64,000 nucleotides of DNA from NCBI GenBank assembly GCA_964023205.1, contig OZ026844.1:15114790-15178789 (forward strand), given 5' to 3'. The notes beneath the pieces were generated by a model that saw only the letters and a list, made by a program, of their open reading frames with translations, did not search any database and had not been told where the DNA came from. Origin of the DNA: Lutraria lutraria (taxonomy: Eukaryota; Mollusca; Bivalvia; Venerida; Mactridae). Position 1 is the first letter of the stretch; every line of letters begins with the position of its first letter. Made by a program: the position numbers and the translations under genes. Shown in pieces: positions 47,750-58,408 of this stretch.

Positions 47750-48718
47750 TATGCTCTTAGCGAAGAAAAATAGTTTTACTTAAATTGCTCATATCCGCTT
47801 CAGTCGTATCTCAAACCACAAGCAACCTATTTCATCACATTACACTGTTATAATTACTGAATTAAGTGGGTGGAGTTATATGGCTGTACGAGTCATGTGA
47901 TCACGTAGGGAGGACAGTTCTGTATTCTTTGTATTCGAAGTTTCACTTCAACTCATTATCATTTATAATCAAGTGGCCTTCCATCACCCTGTGCCTCAAA
48001 GACAACATATCCATAGTTCAACTCAGTGGTTCGTCAATGAAATGATACGTCATAACTAAACTTCTAAAAGGTAAAATATTTCGTAGCTGATTCTATGGCT
48101 CAAAGACATCAATATTGACCAAACATGTTTGGGAATGTATAAAATCTTCCAGACGTCGAATTACCCAGTTTTAGAATATGTACGATGAGCTGAGTCACAT
48201 ATATACAGAACAAAGGATATTGACTGTATATGTTATTCAATCCTCCATTATGGAGAGTATAACATATTTACATGATATGAGTAATACACATATATTGACA
48301 ATTATGAGTATTTGACAAATGAATAAATTCATGTATATAGTTCACAAGCACATGGTAATATCATACCCTACATCAATCAAATAGAATAAACCCTAAATGT
48401 TAACAAATTCACCATAATCTGCTATGATACAACCACATTGAGCTTCAAATAGCATTTCAGATATTATGCCACACAACAGCTTATCTTAGTAGGTTAAACA
48501 TCATACCTATCAACTATAAATAGATTCAGTCATCACCATTAGCCAATCAAATGGCCAGGATTAGCCAAACTAGTAACAGACACTACAGTAAGTACTCGCA
48601 AACAGCTATAATAAACTAATACTTAAGTATAATTCGTCTAAATAATACAGTTACAGTAATTTCCCGGAACTCGAAATATAACTTCATTACATTCATACTT
48701 CACTGTATCCAATACATT

Positions 48719-49641
48719 AATAAAGTTTCCTTTTAAAAAGGAAAGGCTTGGCTGGTTGTTGCTGATAAAAGTTAGTTCTGATACCATAACTAAATTGGTT
48801 CATTTTATTTCGTCTTGTTGACCATTTTAGTTATGGAATTGTCCTCTTTCAAAGTCAACAGGTAGTCTGAAACATCGGTATATTTTTCTATTTATAGATT
48901 TTCCTATAATTCATCGTACTGTACACAAGTTTTAAATTGCATCAGAGAAAGCGTTTCGCAAGTTAAATTATAGTAGGGGTGTATTTTATTCATTAATTAA
49001 TCCTCCGCTTATTACCTTCAGCAATTATGTTGATAATTAAACAAAGAGCTAGTAAAGTAAAAATAATGGAGACTGCGTTTATATATCTTATCTTTTCGTG
49101 CCTTAACGGTTGATGGAACATGCCGATTTATAGTGAAACACCCTGATTTTACATTGAAATCGCAAATGTGTACATCAAGATCACGTGACAAAATTATTGG
49201 CGGCAATAGCGTTTCGCAGGTTTCATTATAGAAGGGGCTTCCTTAAATTCTCTTGAACAATCCTCCGCTAATATGTCTTTCAGTAATGATTAAAATAATT
49301 GATTTAAATATATTGTACATAGTAACAGAAAAAATATACAGTTTTAAAATGTGTACCTTAACGTGTAATTAATGTTAATAGAACAAACCGATCTTTAGTG
49401 AAACACCCTGATTTCATAATAGACTGGCACAGTGAAGTTGGTACACTCAAGTCATGTGATACCGATTCACACAGTAAGCGTAAACCAATCACCGTACTGT
49501 TAACATATAGCTCTCAACCAATCGCCGGACTCTTAACATTTTTGTGCACTTGTACCCAGCTTTCGCATTGCATCTACCAGCATCTAGGGAACAAACGTAA
49601 CCGAAAACAATACATAGGCTTGGAGCCGTAGCTCCAAGCCA
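48719..49641. mobile_element. ~920-bp segment present only in duplication copy 2
   Basis: Bounded by AATACATT (shared with copy 1 at 46,087-46,094) and the AAAAAAAGGATTTGG tract (shared with 46,096-46,110). The left part has TTTCCTTTTAAAAAGGAAA then GGCTTGG; the right end is a perfect hairpin GGCTTGGAGC-CGTA-GCTCCAAGCC. Inside, two diverged ~250-bp halves (48,950 and 49,208) share GCGTTTCGCA, AATCCTCCGCT and AGTGAAACACCCTGATTT. Likely an inserted non-autonomous element; deletion from copy 1 is the alternative. Confidence 0.6.
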
Positions 49642-49941
49642 AAAAAAGGATTTGGTAGTGGGGGGGGGGGGGGGGTAATTAATTAGTACCGTACAATCAT
49701 ACTTTACTTTATCAACTGCATTGTATATATTGTAATAAAGACGGAATTAGTAGGGGGTGGTTTTAACTCATTAAATCCGATATTTCATTATATGCAGATT
49801 CTCCGTAACCGAGTCATACTGTAAACCACCGTGTTATCATTTTAGCCAATCGCAACTACTCGGGCATTTCCGTAACTGAGAAATACGCTTTCTTTAGACA
49901 AACGCCGAGGAGTTCCGATTGACCTTTAGCTACAGCCTACA

Positions 49942-50235
49942 GTAGTCTGGTCCCCTGCCTACTATTCCTTCGACTATCACGTAGTGTCAGGGGCAGATAA
50001 TCCAGACTACAGCTAGTAGTCTGGTTCCCAGCTTACTATTCCTTCGACCATCACGTAGTGTCAGGGGCAGAAAATCCAGACTACAGCTAGTAGTCTGATT
50101 CCCTGCCTACTATTCCTTCGACTATCACGTAGTGTCAGGGGCAGATAATCCAGACTACAGCTAGTAGTCTGGTTCCCAGCTTACTATTCCTTCGACCATC
50201 ACGTAGTGTCCGGGGCAGAAAATCCAGACTACAGC
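49942..50235. repeat. 72-bp foldback tandem repeat, four units (in copy 2)
   Basis: Four units of the GTAGTCTGG..CCAGACTAC repeat. Alternate units share CTATCACG/GATAATCC or CCATCACG/GAAAATCC, so the array doubled as a two-unit block after the larger duplication. Confidence 0.8.
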
Positions 50236-51394
50236 CTACAGCACAGACATACACGTAGGGTCATGATGACCTGTTGTATTTATGGTAATGTAATATCATT
50301 ATACATTATATCGGATTTAAGTGCGATATTCCATGAGAAGATGATTTTATGATATATGTTTTATTATGCTTTTATATTGCCAGGGCGCTGAGACAATGTT
50401 GTCTCAACAATACTTAAATCAATATTAGAGTGTTTTTATATTTTACAGCAGACGAACTCTTGTGTATGGAATGTATTCTTTATTTATTTTGTGTATAAAT
50501 CTAACCAAACATGAATGGAAATAACATGATAAAGTCATTGAATGTCGTCTCTTGATCATAAAATGATTAGTCCAACGTGATCAGTCAATCTCTATCGTGA
50601 TAGTTCAGACTTCCATGGACGTCACTCGCTCGACGCGCATGAATTTTGATGCGGACCAAAGTACTACCTTTATCTACATCCACCATGCTATTGTTAAACT
50701 AGTTCCTGTTTCATGATGTAAGTTCAGTTTCCATGAGTACTGTCAGCACTTTGATTTTTTATGTATGTAAGGGATACCTTACATATATCACTGTCAACGT
50801 CTCAGTTTTTTCAGGGACACTGTCTATATTATATGTATAGTGTATAGTGTCGCTTGCTATTTATAAGATGCTTGTAAAACTAATAATAAAGCCACATAGT
50901 ATTATGGTACAAATTTCAAAACTACGTAAGTGTATTAATTTCCTTCGTACGATTCATTGGATGCAAAAAATGCTATGATTTATTAGAAAATCACAGAAAA
51001 TAATTCATTTATCAAGATCACTATTTTCCTACAGAACCTTTTTTGGTTACTTTTAGCAATGAGGTCACACAGCCAATGATGGCTTAACTGGAAATGAAAC
51101 GCTGAAAGTCGAACATAATCGTGAAAATATATGACAACAAATAAAATTATGTTCATTCAGAAAAAAAGATTTTGTGCATCAGATGGAAACAAAGAGAGAC
51201 TCGGACACATGTTTTTCATACGTTAACAGAGAGAGAGACGTACATCTAAATTTATTGTTTTAAGAGTTCATGTGATACTTTAAGCTGCAATTTCAGGTCA
51301 CTTGACTGGTCCTCTTAGACCCTTGATTTAACAAAGTATTAAGATACGAAACTGTGGTTTATGAATAGTTGTGCAAACGGCAGTTGAAACTATG

Positions 51395-52362
51395 GGTTTA
51401 AGGAATAAGTGAGCATTTCGCTTGTCATACTACACAATAACATATACCAGTAGTTTAAGGAATAATTGTGCATTTCGCTTGCAATACTACACAATAACAT
51501 ATACTAGTAGTATAAGGAATAATTGTGCATTTCGCTTGCCTTATACTACACAATAACATATACCAGTAATTTCAGGAATAATTGTGCATTTCGCGTGCCA
51601 AACTACACAATAACATTTACCAGTAGTATAAGGAATAATTGTGCATTTCGCTTGCCATATACTACACAAAAACGTATACCAGTAGTTTAAGGAATAATTG
51701 TGCATTTCGCGTGCCAAACTACACAATAACATTTACCAGTAGTTTAAGGAATAATTGTGCATTTCGCTTGCCATATACTACACAAAAACGTATACCAGTA
51801 GTTTAAGGAATAATTGTGCATTTCGCTTGCCTTATACTACACAATAACATATACCAGTAGTTTAAGGAATAATTGTGCATTTCGCGTGCCAAACTACACA
51901 ATAACATACACCAGTAGTTTAAGGAATAATTGTGCATTTCGCGTGCCAAACTACACAATAACATTTACCAGTAGTTTAAGGAATAATTGTGCATTTCGCG
52001 TGCCAAACTACACAATAACATATACCAGTAGTTTAAGGAATAATTGTGCATTTCGCGTGCCAAACTACACAATAACATTTACCAGTAGTTTAAGGAATAA
52101 TTGTGCATTTCGCTTGCCATATACTACACAAAAACGTATACCAGTAGTTTAAGGAATAATTGTGCATTTCGCGTGCCAAACTACACAATAACATATACTG
52201 GGTCAGTAGTTTAAGGAATAATTGTGTATTTCGCTTGCCATATACTACACAATAACATAATACCAGTAGTTTAAGGAATAATTGTGCATTTCGCTTGCCA
52301 TATACTACACAATAACCTATAGTTTAAGGAATAATTGTGCATTTCGCTTGCCATACGTTTCG
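51395..52362. repeat. 57-60-bp tandem array, ~16 copies
   Basis: Unit CAGTAGTTTAAGGAATAATT, GTGCATTTCGCTTGCCATAT, ACTACACAATAACATATAC, with a 57-bp variant carrying CGCGTGCCAAACTACAC. The 57-bp variant leaves an open frame of about 110 codons (51,814-52,152), which is not a gene. The first unit is the end of duplication copy 2. Confidence 0.9.
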
Positions 52363-52670
52363 TGTATGATAGATAACGATCGACAACTCTGGGTTGATAA
52401 TGGTGATCAGTATGTGACGTACAAGAAAACATACATTTTCAACTCAGTCAGCGTCTTATCATGTCTGAAAAATACCACTTATAAAGTATTCGTATGCCAT
52501 CGCTCACTCTCCAACAAATTTTCGCTTCTGACTTGTTCAATTAATAACAGAATTCGATCCAGACGACAGGATAAAACAGATGATAAATAACGGTCTAGTA
52601 CTGTAACAACATCACGCAACAATTCTACGGTAACATCGGATGCAGAATAAATCGAACATTAACAAATATA
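52363..52670 (+). other. Unassigned open segment after the array
   Basis: An open frame continues from the last array unit to a stop at 52,588-52,590, about 75 codons of non-repeat sequence with balanced composition (for example DNDRQLWVDNGDQYVTYKK). No family is recognised and no acceptor or start is convincing. It could be a remnant exon or chance. Confidence 0.15.
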
Positions 52671-52826
52671 CAGTCAGACATGTGAACAAAGGTCAACCTT
52701 GGGTAAGACAATAGATATAGTCTTTATTGATATGTGGCCTTTATTTGGAAGTTATAAATGACGGTTTTTACAAGAATTCTTAGCTTGACCTTTATTCGGA
52801 GGTGGTTGCTAACACAGGTCTGACTG
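52671..52826 (+). mobile_element. MITE, CAGTCAAACCTG family, copy 3
   Basis: CAGTCAGACATGTGAACAAA at the left and AACACAGGTCTGACTG at the right, TA on both sides (52,669-52,670; 52,827-52,828). Same orientation as the copy at 236-416, and the interior 'GGCCTTTATTTGGAAGTTAT' matches. Confidence 0.7.
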
Positions 52827-52828
52827 TA

Positions 52829-54739
52829 AAACATTGTATTTCAAAGGAAAGTAAGATGAATTCGTATATTGTTATATTATGTCATGATATACATCTTATA
52901 ATGTCGGAAACTTCTAGGAGGTGAAGCGATCTCCTACCGATATCCAAATTCTGCTACAAAACGTCTGATGATCTTAAAGCCACACAATAAGCTTTAGGAA
53001 CCTTTGGTAATAACTGCAAATTTGTGGTACAGAATTGTTATATGGTCCATATAAAACAGAATGGCATATTAAAACTTGAATATACTTCTACCGATACCAA
53101 ATAATTTTTAATGAAACTTTTATATTTCATGCTCAATTGTTTGCTTGATGAAGCTTCGTCAGTGATACGGATTTTCCTGATACGTACGGACCTGGCACAG
53201 CATATCAATGCAATCTGACCACGCTCATGAATGGTGGGTGACAAAACATTTAAATTTTCATTGTGATATCCATTAAATTGATAATGGATTGTTTTAATTC
53301 AGCAGGCTAACGGTTAACAACGTTAGCAAGACTATTATGTATATCTACAGAAACTTTGTCAGGTTATTTGTCTGTTTCTATGTTTGATTTAAAATACAAT
53401 GTACCTCTAGAACAAACGCCTTAAAAATGTGCAAGAGAACATCCATTTGTGAAGAAGATTTCCCATATTTCTTGCAGAGGTAGAGATATTTTTATTCTAT
53501 GAAACGTCGTATTGTAATGTTTATAAAAGTACTAAGATATTTACAATTTTACATTTTAGTTTATAGATCATGGAATCGATTCAGAATCAATTGAAAACCG
53601 GAAACTTTATTGAAAACCGAACAGGTTCCTCGGTGCCGATTTTAGTTGTATTATCAAGAGAATCCGGCGATATAAAACATTAAGAACACAACGGAACATC
53701 AACCAATTTACCAAACATTAGTAAACATTTGTTTGATTCAATATTGCATGCTTTGGTCTCCTGGTAATATGAGTTTAAAGCATTTGTGACAAGTATTAAT
53801 GCACTTCTAGAGTGTTCAAGGTTATCCTTAAGCATAGACTACACGATCAATTGGAAAAAGGACTAAATCCTGACAGGGGATTTATAATAATTCCTTGCCT
53901 TTTATTCCTTTCTGAGACTTACCCTTTATCATAGTTATAACGCTGTCAAAGTTCTAGAAATCAGCCATTTATTTTAGAGAAGAATAATTTTCACATTGAT
54001 TCGTACGTAGAATATCAAATTGGAAGACTTAATTTGTTAGGTCGATAATATTGTACAGACAGATTCTGCAGGTTCGCTGATTCCAGACGATCTAGTATAT
54101 ACTCTACTAGTTCATCATGTACCCCAGGACTTTTTTGCGAATGTGTCTAATCTCACTTTTGACCTATATTTCTTGGCATGACGTATTATTTTTTTCAGAA
54201 GAAATTCCTCATTCTATTGGATGATTCAGAGGAAACTCTTCCTTCCATTGGGTGAAATCTACAAGCGTAGAAAAATTAAGACCACGCCAACTTATAGCGA
54301 GTCTGAAGTTGTTTAATGTGTACTTCTTGTGGTTGTAAAATTTGTAAACTTTAAAAATGTACGAAAATGTATCATAAAGTTATAAACCGTTCTTAACAAG
54401 CATTTGCATTTATTCGAATTGATATATATATATACAGTAGACATGACTACGTAAATGCGTAATTCATTTAGCTGACCTAATATCAACATTTTAATGCGTG
54501 ACCTAATTGGACTGCTATGTGATAAGTGGTGTTAACGACAATTTAAGAATTAAATAAAAATCATACATAATGACATCAAAGGTACTTCGCGACTGTCTTT
54601 TTAAAGACATTTCTTGTTTCTGTATGTGGTGCAGATCTAATACATCAGGACATCCTATAAAAAGCTATCAGTTTGTTACATGTTGTTACGCGACCTTCTC
54701 ATTCAAAAATCATCCTACCAAAACAGTTTTTTTTTAAAT
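52829..54739. other. Non-coding stretch, nothing recognised
   Basis: No gene or repeat family recognised. The minus-strand frame 53,038-53,244 has no protein motif. Confidence 0.4.
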
Positions 54740-54915
54740 TTTGATATTAAGCACCCCCCGAATTTTCAACAATTTGGCGGTCGATTAACCTAACAAGTTT
54801 TGCGGACGGCTCTTACCATTCCTTCCAATTGTGGAGGAAACCCGACATTTTTGTTAAATTTACGTAGAAGGATATAATCCGCCATGATCGGGGATTGAAC
54901 CCGGATCCTCGAAGT
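54740..54915 (-). mobile_element. SINE remnant, minus strand (truncated head)
   Basis: The minus strand has GAGGATCCGGGTTCAATCCC (B box) followed by a body (ATCCTTCTACGTAAATTTAAC, CCTCCACAATTGG) matching the layout of the copy at 56,650-56,815. The A box is missing. Confidence 0.5.
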
Positions 54916-55749
54916 TTTCAGAACAAGCTTTTAATGTTATTTTCATATACATTGCTAAATGTTTGGGTCTCTTAATAGGGAACCATCATTTTTACGGACA
55001 GCTTCAGTAATTATTCTAGTATGACAAAATGTGAGATCGATCACGTGTTCTCTAAGAATTTTATACTAAAATGGCCGCCACACGTGTTTGTTCTATGAGC
55101 TAGACTGACGATATACCATGAAGATTTTCATATTTTATTTTCCATTTCAAATGGATGTATTTCTGCCTGAACAATCAATTCACAGTAATTCAGACCTAAA
55201 ATGGTTTCATGAAATTACTGGACGTAATATTTGATCGATCGAATACAAAGCACATGATGTATGATTTCTCCTGGGACTACGTTTACATTTACTTAATTGA
55301 GGTTGTTTAATTAATTAATATAAACATATAATCTATTGCCTTTTGGGGTATTTTATCGGTCTACTGGTTAACCGTTTAAGTAAATTAATTCCAATCTATT
55401 TTACGTAGACGATCGTGCGTCTACAATGTGTTCTCATGTGTCTAGGTAACGAGTCTTTGATGCGTTAAAAATAACACCAGGTCGTGTTTAATATTATACG
55501 GGTGGAGTTGAATTAGTTGCTATACCATCATGACAAATTAAATGCATTTTCAAAAACATTTTATATAAACAATGAGTCGATTTTCTAAACATCTTATAAA
55601 ACTAGGTTCTTGGAAGTACCCAAATAAGCGGACTAATTATTATGTTTTATGATACTTAAAGTTTCCAAATCTGCCAAAAATTCAAATGCATGGGCAGATA
55701 ACTTAAAAACGAGTTCGTCTTCCCCCAATTTTTTTTTCGATTAAAATGT

Positions 55750-55975
55750 TTCTGTTATCATTTGCTATGACCATGCAAAGTTTAAAAAAAATATACGCTC
55801 GTTTGAAAGACGGGTCGTATTATGGGAACACCTACGTCGGATCCTCACCAAACTTCATGGAAATGTTCATGGCCATGAGATCTCGGTCAAGTTCGATAAC
55901 CAGCCCAATCCGCCCAGGCACTTCTGAGTTATGCCCCTTGACGCATGAAAAATGAGTGTTGACGGGCGTATTTTG
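55750..55975. repeat. Dispersed repeat fragment (TCGGATCCTCACCAAACTT type)
   Basis: Contains GGGAACACCTACGTCGGATC, CATGGAAATGTTCATGGCC, GATCTCGGTCAAGTTCGATA and TTCTGAGTTATGCCCCTTGA. I recognise this phrasing as a common dispersed element in molluscan genomes, related in style to 29,707-30,668. The short open frames across it are not genes. Confidence 0.45.
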
Positions 55976-56649
55976 TGACCTGGCACTCTTGTTCCTGTAT
56001 GTCTAAAAAACCTGGAAATTGTAGCAAATGTCTTTAAAACCTGTCTACACAAAGATACTGAACATTCATTGTCAATGTTAGATTGAATATATCAAAGTCA
56101 TCAACTTGGTCAATGATTTTCTTCCAGTGTTTGTAATACAAGATAAAATAGATTCAGAAATGGTGGTTCAGTGTATGTGAAATAGTTTTGCATTTAGGAT
56201 CATAAAGTCCAAGGATCACAGAAGTAATACTGTTTTTATGAGGATATCACATTAATGCAAAAATGACACTTAATGGCATACATGTATTTGCATTTAGAAT
56301 AAATTTGACGAAAATCTTAATGTATAAATTATTCGTTATGTCCCTCTTTGTGTTACGTCTCGACAAACTTTAAAATAATGCGATCTTCCGAATGCTTCTT
56401 GTATCTTTTAACACGTTGTATTCTATGTTACTCATATTCTGGTTGTAAACTACAAAGGTTCATTGGAAACCATTCACATACAAGAGTTGCTAAACAGGGG
56501 ACTGGGGAATTTCAATTAATCAAATTCTTAAATACATGTTTAGATAGTTTTATATAGATATTTAATTTTAAGTAATTTTCGTGTATTCATTAATCCTTTT
56601 TCTTCAACACAAGGGATAAATCATAAACTGGGTCCATATTTTCTCTCAT

Positions 56650-56815
56650 GTAAAGCAAACGACGGAAGTCAACTTCCCCACACGTGGAGGAAAATCGACA
56701 TTATTGTAAAATTTTCATGGAAGGGTATGATCTGCCGCGACAGGGAATCGAACCTGGATCGCCGGGTAACAAATCGAGCGCACTATTTACAGGACCACGG
56801 CCACGGCCTGTATCT
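56650..56815 (-). mobile_element. tRNA-derived SINE, minus strand
   Basis: The minus strand reads GCCGTGGTCCTGTAAATAG, TGCGCTCGATTTGTTACCC, then GATCCAGGTTCGATTCCCTG (B box) and TCGCGGC. The tRNA-like acceptor arms still pair, but the A box is degenerate and a body of about 90 bp follows, so this is a SINE and not a tRNA gene. Confidence 0.6.
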
Positions 56816-58326
56816 TCGCTAAATTCAGTTTTCTTGTTTACAATAGTAACATTACAAGAAATTTAATGACCCACGAGATGGGCGTCACGAATTCGGCACA
56901 CCTCAGCGATCGACTACGTAAACCAACACTAAAAGCAGTTGCAATTTCGGGACATAATCTAAACATGCTTTAGATGGTCGGGTCGTTCATTTTCATTCCT
57001 TATCCTAAGGTGGAGTATTAAATTTTAAAAATATTATCTAATAGAGCCTAACCATGTAAACTTTTTATACAATCTATGTATTATTACAGACATGTAGAAT
57101 TGTATAATCTTTTTATATTATTTATTAAAGCGAGCATCGATTGCAGCACTAGATTTCATGTAATAGCGATTGTGGTTTCTTTTAAATACGCAATTACTCG
57201 TATGCAGACACTTTTGAACATAACTGGGCCGTTATGTAGACAGACCGTCACATTATCTGGGTCTGAAAGCTAACTTCATTATATGATTAATATTATAGAT
57301 GAACTGTGTGTTCCATTTATATGTATTTGATAAATCAGACAGTACTTTTAAGGCCTCTCAATAAATATTTTAATATAATTCACGAACCGATTGTTGGTCC
57401 GCTTCGACAATCTCTGTTGTACCATGATTAACAGTGTTATATGGACGTTATGGTATCATAAATTCATGTTCTCAGACTGCTAGGCAACAATGAAGCGTGC
57501 CTGGTTCTCATTTTGCTGTAATATTTGATGGATGTGGTCCAGACAACATGTAAGCCCAAGTAGATATATGATAACATTTATGATTATCTGTTTATCAAAT
57601 GTAAATTATCATTATTTCGATAATGTTCTATAAACATGATGTTTCCACTTTACTGGAAAGATGCAAAGTCTGTAAGGAGTCGTAACGTTTATATCTGCAA
57701 TAAAAAAACGAAAACCAGACATGGAGTTATTGCACACGCGTAACTTTCCATCATTAAAGACAAAAGCGTAAACAACCAGCCTAATCAGTCAGCATTAATT
57801 AGTTCTTGTTTACTTTTTATCAAATCAACGACTGAATATAGTATCAGTAAGTAGTTGTCTGGTTTAGTTCACAATGAAGACAATATACGGGAATAATGGA
57901 ATAGATCTAATGTTGTATTATGTCTAATTGATAGAAAAGGTGCATTTTGTAATTAAATTACAATGAACTTGTAAGAGTAGTGTCTGGAAAAAAGTAAAGA
58001 AAACCTCACTTGGTTAATCCGCGTTCTTTCGTACGAAGAGTTTGATGGCACATTACTCCTGCGTGAGACTCGAGTTCGATTATACATTTTTGTATTTTAT
58101 TTAGTTAATGTGTTCGTCATCGTCAATTGTACAACGAACTATATTTTATTTTTCCGTTTATTTTATGGAAAGATTGTCTCGTAATTTATGACAGGAGATT
58201 ATACTGATTGTTGTTGACTGAATCACAGTCCACAGTGTACAATAAAACCTCACATACCGTTCATCTCATTATAACGGGCACTAATTTTGTGACTGGTTTT
58301 TAGCATTCCCTCAATATAACTCAGTA
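56816..58326. other. Non-coding stretch, nothing recognised
   Basis: AT-rich, without recognised gene, exon or repeat family. Confidence 0.4.
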
Positions 58327-58387
58327 CAGTGCAACGTCTCCAAAACACAAAATTATACTGCTGTTGAGAGGTTGTTGAGAGAGGATG
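58327..58387 (+). mobile_element. Truncated MITE, CAGTGCAACCTCTCC family
   Basis: The left end CAGTGCAACGTCTCCAAAAC is preceded by TA. The family sequence continues to GTTGTTGAGAGAGG, then is lost about 20 bp before the 27-bp satellite starts. Only the first third remains. Confidence 0.55.
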
Positions 58388-58408
58388 TATATTAAGATCG
58401 TTTTGTTT

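Larger units (their letters stand above)
47750..51449 (+). repeat. Segmental tandem duplication, copy 2 (3.7 kb)
   Basis: Second copy, directly abutting copy 1. It keeps every landmark of copy 1, including the palindrome at 50,389-50,406. It differs by an extra ~115 bp after 48,560, an extra ~920 bp at 48,719-49,641, four instead of two 72-bp foldback units, and a longer poly-G (49,660-49,675). It runs straight into the 57-60-bp array. Confidence 0.9.

Noticed and set aside
51814..52152. 112-codon frame in the 57-60-bp array
   Set aside because: Open only where the 57-bp variant is repeated; a tandem-repeat artefact.
56650..56815. A functional tRNA gene on the minus strand
   Set aside because: Acceptor arms pair, but the A box is degenerate, the T arm is imperfect and a SINE body follows. 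The tRNA-like heads at 4,285, 8,785, 11,650 and 15,967 were rejected as tRNA genes for similar reasons.
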